64,000 nt of DNA from Prado023 sp963700395. Lineage in GTDB: Bacteria; Actinomycetota; Actinomycetes; S36-B12; CAIYMF01. Location: assembly GCA_963700395.1 (NCBI GenBank), contig CAVOXI010000008.1:62001-126000 (forward strand). The letters are read 5' to 3'. The position numbers and the translations under genes were made by a program. Below, piece after piece: positions 57,690-64,000 of this stretch. The number at the start of each line of letters is the position of its first letter. Positions within the stretch are counted from its first letter, which is position 1. The notes under the pieces are model-generated. The model made no database searches. It worked only from the letters and a program-made list of their open reading frames with translations, and was not told the origin of the DNA.

Positions 57690-58899
57690 CTATCCCTCCA
57701 GGCGGACCCGGAACCCGCTGGCCTGGAGTGCGGCGGCCACCTGCTCGCAGTGCTCGGCGACCGCGGGTCTCCAGGTGCAGCGAGACGTCGACCTCGCCGA
57801 CGGAGAGCCCGGCTGTCGTGCGCAGGTGCTCCACCGAGATGACGTTCGCCGCGAGGGCAGCCACCTCGGCCAGCAGCGGGGCCAAGCCACCGGGACGATC
57901 GGAGATGCGCACCCGCAGCTGGAGGTAGCGCCCTGCCGCGACGAGGCCGTGCTCCAGCACCCGCGCCAGCAGCAACGGGTCGACGTTGCCCCCGGACAGG
58001 ACGACGACGACGGGCGGCTCGATCCCCGTGGCGTCCTCGAGCAGGGCTGCCACCCCGGCCGCCCCGGCGGGCTCCACGAGCATCTTCGAGCGTTCGAGCA
58101 CGAGCAGCAGCCCGCGGGAGAGCGAGTCCTCCGACACCGTGCGGATCTCCACGTGCCGTTCGGCGATGATCCCCAGGGGGACGACGCCGGGGCGCCCGAC
58201 GGCGATCCCGTCGGCCATCGTGCTCATCCGCTGGAGCGCGACCGGATGGCCGGCGGCGAGGGACGCCGGGTACGCCGCCGCCTGGGCTGCCTGCACCCCG
58301 ATGACCCGTACGTGCGGGGCCAGCTCGCCCATCACGGTGGCGATGCCGGCCACGAGCCCGCCACCTCCGGTGCACACCAGCACGGTGCGCACGTCGGGGA
58401 CCTGGTCGAGGATCTCCAGCCCGATCGTCCCCTGGCCCACGACGATGTCCTCGTGGTCGAAGGGGTGGATCAGGACCGCGCCCGTGCGCTCGGAGAACTC
58501 CGTCGCAGCCACGAGCGCATCGTCGATGGTGGAACCCACGGTGACGATCTCCGCCCCGTAGGCGCGGGTGGCGGCCAGCTTGGGAAGCGGCGCCCCGACC
58601 GGCATGAACACGGTCGTTCGGATGCCCAGCCCGCGGGCGGCCTTGGCCACGCCCTGCGCGTGGTTGCCGGCACTGGCTGCCACGACGCCGAGCGCTCGCT
58701 GGTCAGGGGTGAGCCGAGAGAGCCGGACGTGCGCGCCACGCACCTTGAACGACCCGGCCACCTGCAGGTTCTCGCACTTGAGCCACACCGGTCCACCGAC
58801 GCGACCTGCGAGGTAGGTCGCAGGTGCGACCGGGGTCACGCGGGCGACCCCGACCAGCAGGTCTCGGGCCTCTCGGATGGCCTGAACTGTCACGGGCAT
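57690..58899 (-). CDS. ilvA: threonine ammonia-lyase (one frameshift near C-terminus)
   Basis: About 403 residues after repair. A PLP fold type II enzyme: CENLQVAGSFKVRGAH with the PLP Lys, SAGNHAQGVA, CTGGGGLVAGIA (phosphate loop) and VVLSGGNVDP, followed by an ACT-like regulatory domain (LRVRISDRPGGLAPLLAEVA). The uncorrected frame misses the family C-terminus; removing one base near 57768 gives AEHCEQVAAALQASGFRVRL and a stop at 57690, clear of greA. It deaminates threonine to 2-oxobutanoate for isoleucine synthesis or catabolism. Start at the ATG at 58899. Confidence 0.9.
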
Positions 58900-58905
58900 G
58901 GGTTC

Positions 58906-60253
58906 ATGGTGGCCCACGCACTGGCAGGATGGCCCCTTGTGCTGGGTCAACGGGTGTTCGCGTGGGCCCGCCGGACCCCGTACCTGGCCGACCTCCCGCG
59001 TGACGTGGCGGTCCTGTCGTTCGTCGCCTTCGCCGTCGCCCTCGGGTACGGCATCGCAGCCCCGGCCCTGCCCGTGTACGCGCGGACGTTCGGCGTCTCG
59101 GCGTTCATGGCCTCCACGGTCATCTCGGGGTTCGCCCTCATGCGCCTGCTCAGCGCGGCTCCGTCGGGGATCATGGTCGACCGCTTCGGCGAGCGGCGGA
59201 TCATGTCGATCGGGATCTGGGTGGTCGCCGGCTCCTCGCTGATGACCGCCCTGGCCCAGAGCTTCGGGCAGCTGCTGGTGCTGCGCGGTGTGGGTGGCAT
59301 CGGGTCGGCGATGTTCACCGTCTCGGCGATGGCCCTGCTGCTGCGCACGGCGGGCCCGGCGCAGCGGGGGCGGGCCTCCGGGGCGTTCCAGGCCGGGTTC
59401 CTCTTCGGCGGGGTCACGGGCCCGGCGATCGGCGGAGCCGTCACCGGCATCTCGATCCGCGCCCCGTTCGTCGTCTACGGCATCACGCTGGTCGTGGCCG
59501 GGCTGCTCGCGGCGAAGTACCTGTCACGTGCCCCCGCTGGGGGCACCCGTCGCGGCCGGTGCCCCGGGGCGCCCAGCCCTGACACGCACGGCCCTGAGGA
59601 TCCGGGGGCCCCCGAGTCCTGCGCACGCGACGCCCAAGGCTGCCCCGGCGTCGCTGACCGCCGCCCTGCGCAGCGCCGCCTACCGGGCCGCGCTCATGGT
59701 CAACCTGTCCAGCGGCTTCATCGTGTTCGGCCTGCGGATCTCGCTGGTCCCGCTGTTCGTCACCGAGGGGCTCAAGCACGGCGTCGGGCTGGTCGGGATC
59801 GGCTTCCTGTGCGCGGCCGCCGCCCAGGCGGTCATGCTGATCCCCGCCGGGCGGTGGACCGACCGATCCGGACGGCGCGGCTCGATGCTCGTGGGCACAG
59901 CCACCCTCACCGGTGCGATGCTCCTGCTCGCGCTGCAGACCGGCGCGGTCGGGTTCCTGCTGGCGATGGCAGCCTCGGGCCTCGCATCGGCGTTCCTGGC
60001 GCCCGCGTCGGCGGCCGTCGTCGGCGACCTCACCCGCGGCCTGTCCGGTGGCCGCGTGGTGTCGGCCTACCAGATGGTCGGCGACCTCGGCGGCATCCTG
60101 GGCCCGCTCATCGCAGGGGCCCTGGCCGACGCCGCCGGATTCCAGTGGGCCTTCGCCGCCGGGGTCGTGATCGGCCTGGTCGCGCTGGCGTTCGTCGTGG
60201 TGATGCCCGAGACGCTGCGCCGGGAGTCCCAGGAGTCCCCCTCAGGCGCGTGA
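58906..60253 (+). CDS. MFS transporter (one frameshift)
   Basis: About 449 residues after repair. Twelve helices; the first half contains FAVALGYGIAAPALPVYARTF and the motif-A-like GIMVDRFGERRIMSIG, the second IPAGRWTDRSGRRGSMLVG. The frame changes in the central cytoplasmic loop, between LLAAKYLSRAP (about 59530) and SLTAALRSAAYRAALMV (about 59650), repaired by removing one base. It resembles drug/sugar efflux DHA1 members; substrate unknown. The start is 6 bases from the divergent ilvA start, so their promoters overlap each other's coding ends. Confidence 0.82.
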
Positions 60254-60278
60254 GGCCGCCAGGCGCGACACTGTCGCC

Positions 60279-61228
60279 ATGCGACCACCGAGCACGGACT
60301 GGGCCGAGAGCATCAGCGACGACGAGCGCCGCCCGGCACGCGGCCTTCACCGACAGGATCGTGGCGCTGCAGGGCCGCATCAACGCGAAGCAGGGGCCGG
60401 GCAGGGCCTTCCACCGCAAGCAGGTGGCCGCCCTGTCGGGGACGCTCACCGTGGCAGCGGGGCTGCCCGAGTACGCGAGGCAGGGGTTGTTCGCCCGAGC
60501 CCGGCGAGTTCGAGGTGCTGGCCCGCATGTCCAACGGCTCGGTGACTGCCCAACCGGACCCGGTCCCGGACATCCGCGGGTTCGCCATCTCGGTGCGCGG
60601 CCTGGAGGCGCCCGGCGCCCTGGCGGCAACCACGGACCGGCAGGACTTCCTGCTCATCAACCGACCGGCGTTCGGCTTCCAGGACTCACGCGACTTCGCC
60701 GACATCGTCGCGGTGGCCCCCAAGGGGCAGAGGGCGATGCTGGCGCACCTGGTCGACAAGCACGGCGTGGTCCGCGGCCCCCTGGAGATGGCCAAGCAGG
60801 CCGCCGACCTCGCGCGACCGTTCAGCGGGTATGCCACCTCCGACTTCCACGCCTGCGCCCCGATCGCATGGGGGCCCTATGCCGCCCACGTGCACGTCAC
60901 GCCGGTGGACGCCTCCCGGGACCTGCTCGCATGGCGTGACTGGGGCGCCGACGTGCGCGGCCGGGTCGCCCGGGGCCCGCTGCGCTGGACGGTTCAGGCC
61001 CAGTTCTACACCGATCCGGACTCCACCCCGATCGAGGACGGCCGCCGGGCCTGGGATGCCCCCAAGGTCATCGTGGGCACCCTGGAGCTGACCCAGGTCG
61101 AGGACTCCCAGGCGGTGGAGGCCGACCACTTCGACCCGTGGATGGCGATGGCCGACCACCGACCCCTGGGCGAGATCATGCGCGCCCGGAAGGCTGCCTA
61201 CTTCGCGAGCTACCGGAACCGGTCGTGA
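60279..61228 (+). CDS. catalase family peroxidase, SrpA-like (two frameshifts)
   Basis: About 315 residues after repair. Small-catalase blocks: RINAKQGPGRAFHRKQVAAL (distal region), LARMSNGSVTAQPDPVPDIRG, ISVRGLEAPG, FLLINRPAFGF, and a C-terminal region around FDPWMAMADHRPLGEI. The reading frame advances by one base near 60335 and again near 60500; both are repaired by removing one base. Heme peroxidase, probably using H2O2 with organic substrates rather than full catalase dismutation. It starts 25 bases after the MFS stop. Confidence 0.82.
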
Positions 61229-61260
61229 GCCGGTTCCCCGCGCACAGCTAGTCTCCGTGC

Positions 61261-61959
61261 GTGGCTGACTCCCCCACGCCCCCCTCGCGCCGGCCCCTGA
61301 CCGAGCTGGTCGCGCCCGACTGGGCGGCGGCCCTCGAGCCGCAGGCCGAGCGCATCAGCGCAATGGGCGACTTCCTGCGCGCCGAGCTGGCCGCCGGGCG
61401 CGGCTACCTGCCGGCCGGGCCGAACGTGCTCCGCGCGTTCACCCGACCCATGTCCGAGGTCCGCGTGCTCATCGTCGGGCAGGACCCCTACCCCACTCCG
61501 GGGCACGCGGTCGGGCTCTCGTTCTGCGTGGCCCCGGACGTGCGCCCCGTCCCGCGGAGCCTGGCCAACATCTACCGCGAGCTGCACGACGACCTCGGCT
61601 GCCCCCGCCCTGCCTCCGGTGACCTGACTCCGTGGGCGGACCAGGGCGTCCTGCTGCTCAACAGGGTGCTGACCGTGACCCCGGGCAGCTCCGGATCGCA
61701 CCGCGGCAAGGGCTGGGAGGAGATCACCGAGGCCGCCATCCGGGCCCTCGTGGCGCGTGGGGGGCCGCTGGTCGCGATCCTGTGGGGCCGCGACGCCCAG
61801 GGCCTGACCCCGATGCTCGGCGACACGCCCAGGATCGCCTCGGCCCATCCCAGCCCGATGTCCGCCGACCGGGGGTTCTTCGGCTCCCGCCCGTTCAGCC
61901 GCGCCAACGCCGCGCTGGTGGCCCAGGGGGCAGCCCCGATCGACTGGTGCCTGCCCTGA
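61261..61959 (+). CDS. ung: uracil-DNA glycosylase, family 1
   Basis: 232 residues from a GTG. Active-site motif VLIVGQDPYPTPGHAVG (GQDPYP at 73-78, catalytic D75), the LLLNRVLTV strand and the C-terminal HPSPMSADRGFFGSRPF with the minor-groove leucine-loop position. It excises uracil from DNA in base excision repair. Convergent with the MutL-family gene, 3 bases between the stops. Confidence 0.95.
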   Translation: MADSPTPPSRRPLTELVAPDWAAALEPQAERISAMGDFLRAELAAGRGYLPAGPNVLRAFTRPMSEVRVLIVGQDPYPTPGHAVGLSFCVAPDVRPVPRSLANIYRELHDDLGCPRPASGDLTPWADQGVLLLNRVLTVTPGSSGSHRGKGWEEITEAAIRALVARGGPLVAILWGRDAQGLTPMLGDTPRIASAHPSPMSADRGFFGSRPFSRANAALVAQGAAPIDWCLP

Positions 61960-61962
61960 GGA

Positions 61963-63365
61963 TCAGCCGTCGGGCGTCCCGGCGGAGACGAGCTGCTCGG
62001 CCAGCGCACGTGCCACCGCCGGTCGGCCCGCGAGCTCCAGCAGGCCGATGGGCGCCAGCAGGTACTGCCGGTCGATGAGCACCCGGGCCCGCTCGGGCAG
62101 CCGCCATCCGCCCGCGTAGTCGGTCAGGACCGCGTCCAGGACGCCGCGGGCGGCGCCCGGATCGGCGTGCCTCAGGACGCCGCCGGACCCGATCAGCAAC
62201 CCGACGTGGGTCAGGTCCCGGGACCCCTCGGCACCCGGGCGGGCGTGCCGGCGGGCCGCGATGACGCCTGCGAGCCGCGCCAGCGCGAGCTCGTCGGCCC
62301 GCTCAGCCCGGGTGCCCGGCAGGAAGCCCACGTCTGCGCGACGGCGCTCGGCGGCGAGCGCCAGCAGCTCGGCCGGGCCCTCCTCACCGCCGGCAGCAGG
62401 CTCGAGCAGCCGCTCGGCCAGCGCGGCGGCGACGACGTCCTGGGCGCTCCAGCGCATCCCCAGGTCGCCCTCCACCGAGCGCCCGTGCCACAGCGTCTCG
62501 ACCGCCTCATCGGGGGCCTGGTCATCGGGGTTCAGGACGCTGTAGACGTCGGTCGTCGCCCCGCCGATGTCCAGCGCCATCACGTCCCCGCTGGCCCCGG
62601 GCTGCCCCGCCAGGACGTCGGCGACCACCTCGATCCCGGCGAGCACGGCGTCGGGAGTCGCGCACGCGACCATGCGGGCGAACCGAGCGCCCCGGGACAG
62701 GCCCTTCCCCCCGATCACGTGGGCGATGAAGACCTCCCGGATCGCCCGGCGCGCCGGACCCGGGTGCAGCGCGCCGATCCGGGGGATCACGTTGTCCGTG
62801 GGCAGCACCACGCGGCGGCGTGCACCCAGCAGGGCGGCCGCCGCGGCGGACGCGTCCGCATTGCCCGCGAGGACAACCGGGACACGCAAGCGGGATCGGC
62901 CCAGGGCCCGCGCGTTGTGCAGCACGACCTCGGTGTCCCCGCCGTCGGTCCCACCGACGACGAGCAGCACGTCCGGGCGGGCCGCGACCAGCCCCTCGAT
63001 CGCTGCGCCGTCGAGCAGGCCCGCCGACACGGCGACCACGCGAGCACCGGCGGACAGGGCCACACGCCGGCCGGCCTCGGCGGAGATGACCCGCTCCTGG
63101 CCGACCACCGCCAGGCGCAACCCGCCCCCGGCCGACGAGCACACGACGATGGCGGGGTCCGGAACCGGGCCGACCCCGAGGGCCGCGACGGCCGCGTCGA
63201 GCCCCTCGAGGACGTCACTGGACGAGGTCGTGGGGTGCTGGGCGGTGGCAAGGACGGCGCCGCCGGCATCGATCGCCGCGGCCTTCGTGAACGTCGAGCC
63301 GACATCGACGCAGACGGCTGCGGCCGGCGGACGGCCGCGCCGGCGGCGTGGTCATCGGTCGGCAT
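61963..63365 (-). CDS. MutL/GlmL-family ASKHA protein (glutamate mutase-associated; one frameshift)
   Basis: About 468 residues after repair. From the ATG at 63365 (MPTDDHAAGAAVRRP) the frame must shift near 63320 to read VCVDVGSTFTKAAAID, the ASKHA phosphate-1 motif; phosphate-2 is ALDIGGATTDVYSV and later LIGSGGVLRH is the adenosine motif. This is the MutL (GlmL) family found with B12-dependent glutamate mutase genes and unrelated to mismatch-repair MutL. No glutamate mutase subunit gene is present in the window. It is probably an ATP-dependent reactivation or chaperone factor for a cobalamin mutase. Confidence 0.8.
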
Positions 63366-63436
63366 GCGGTCGAACCTATCCCCTGGCGCTCCCCGCGAGG
63401 ACGGCGTGGCATGCGGTCCAACGCCCGGAGGGACCG

Positions 63437-64000
63437 TCAGCCGTTCATGATGTTCGTGATCTGCGAGGACGCCTCCGCCGCGGCCTGCTCGACCGTCGCG
63501 GCGTCGGTGAAGATCTTCACCAGCATGTCCGGCAGCACCTGGGACGCCTCGACGTTGACCCAGTACGGGCTCACGGGCGTGAATCGGGAGTTGGTCGCCG
63601 CCTCGTCGGCGACTGCGAGGAACGGGTTGCCCTGGTGGCCGACGAAGGCGCCCTCCTGGTTGGGTATGACGCCCGCACCCGCGAGCTTCGTCTGGATCTT
63701 CAACCCTGTCAGGATCCCGATCCACTGCACGGCCAGGCTCTCGCGCGCGCTCCTGGATGCGACCGCAAGGTCGGACCCGCGGAAGAGCACGGGCGAGGTC
63801 GAGCCGGCAGCGGTCCCCGGCAGGGGGAAGGCGCCGACGTCGCCCTTCAGGGCGCCGCTGTCCAGGGCCCCCGGGACCCACCACGAATCGATCATCATCC
63901 CGACATTCCCCGTCTTGAAGGCCTCGACATTCCCCGCGTCGTCGCCGTCGACGGGGGCCTTGGAGTACGCCTGGACCAGGCCCTTGAGAGTGGTCAGGCC
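63437..64000 (-). CDS. extracellular sugar-binding protein of an ABC transporter (C-terminal part)
   Basis: 188 residues, incomplete at the right edge, where the frame remains open. Solute_binding type 1 features: GLVQAYSKAPVDGDDAGN, FKTGNVGMMIDSWWVPG, DVGAFPLPGTAAG and the C-terminal SSQITNIMNG typical of carbohydrate ABC binding proteins (UgpB/MalE-like). It probably binds an oligosaccharide outside the cell. The membrane and ATPase genes would lie beyond or elsewhere; none follows downstream in this window. Confidence 0.85.
   Translation of the reverse strand, partial: GLTTLKGLVQAYSKAPVDGDDAGNVEAFKTGNVGMMIDSWWVPGALDSGALKGDVGAFPLPGTAAGSTSPVLFRGSDLAVASRSARESLAVQWIGILTGLKIQTKLAGAGVIPNQEGAFVGHQGNPFLAVADEAATNSRFTPVSPYWVNVEASQVLPDMLVKIFTDAATVEQAAAEASSQITNIMNG

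Noticed and set aside
61963..63365. DNA mismatch-repair MutL
   Set aside because: The protein has ASKHA phosphate motifs (DVGSTFTK, DIGGATTD) and none of the GHKL ATPase motifs of mismatch-repair MutL.

Overview
The window comes from a high-GC actinomycete (class level only). Supporting signs are the strong G/C third-position bias, GTG starts, a DUF222/HNH (13E12-type) gene behind a mycobacterial-type SOS box, GlxR/CRP-like sites, DUF1707, DUF3817, DUF4245, DUF4307 and DUF6542 genes, and a 38.6-57.7 kb gene set matching, from memory, the Mycobacterium tuberculosis Rv1112-Rv1080c block (ychF, DUF6542, ispH, xseA/xseB, DUF4245, fumarase, phoH2, Z-prenyl synthase, hemolysin III, DUF4307, greA). 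I see no rRNA, tRNA, CRISPR array, integrase or insertion sequence.

Layout. 1-3.3 kb: end of a cation/acetate symporter, a DUF294 nucleotidyltransferase and a membrane PAS/DEDDh exonuclease in one operon. 3.3-9.3 kb: a DinB protein, a GguA-GguB-ChvE type monosaccharide ABC transporter and a divergent LacI regulator. 9.3-11.8 kb: secreted SGNH hydrolase and a membrane-anchored endonuclease/phosphatase-fold protein. 12.0-14.9 kb: ferric-reductase-like flavocytochrome, a secreted FMN-binding protein and the ApbE flavin transferase, apparently a flavinylated extracellular electron-transfer module.

14.9-33.9 kb is a dense cyclic-nucleotide neighbourhood. It holds two very large class III cyclase/STAND-ATPase/TPR proteins, two MFS transporters fused to cNMP-binding domains, a glutaminase-STAS-cNMP fusion, an MBL-fold hydrolase and a calcineurin-like phosphoesterase (candidate phosphodiesterases), and a small cNMP-fold protein. 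Inside it (23.9-27.9 kb) lies a tandem duplication: an unrecognised secreted-protein gene, its iron-box-like promoter and even the tail of the glutaminase gene were copied. The copies are heavily frame-disrupted.

34-38.4 kb: hemerythrin-like protein, GNAT acetyltransferase, DUF429 protein and small secreted proteins. 38.6-57.7 kb: conserved housekeeping block. 57.7-64 kb: threonine ammonia-lyase, MFS transporter, catalase-like peroxidase, uracil-DNA glycosylase, a MutL/GlmL ASKHA protein and the end of a sugar-binding lipoprotein gene.

An overriding caveat: about twenty genes, many of them conserved housekeeping genes, are broken by single-base indels, and nearly all those I could phase are repaired by removing one base. 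This looks like insertion-biased sequencing error. I therefore give the extent of the repaired gene where conserved protein sequence clearly continues in another frame, and I say so in each entry.
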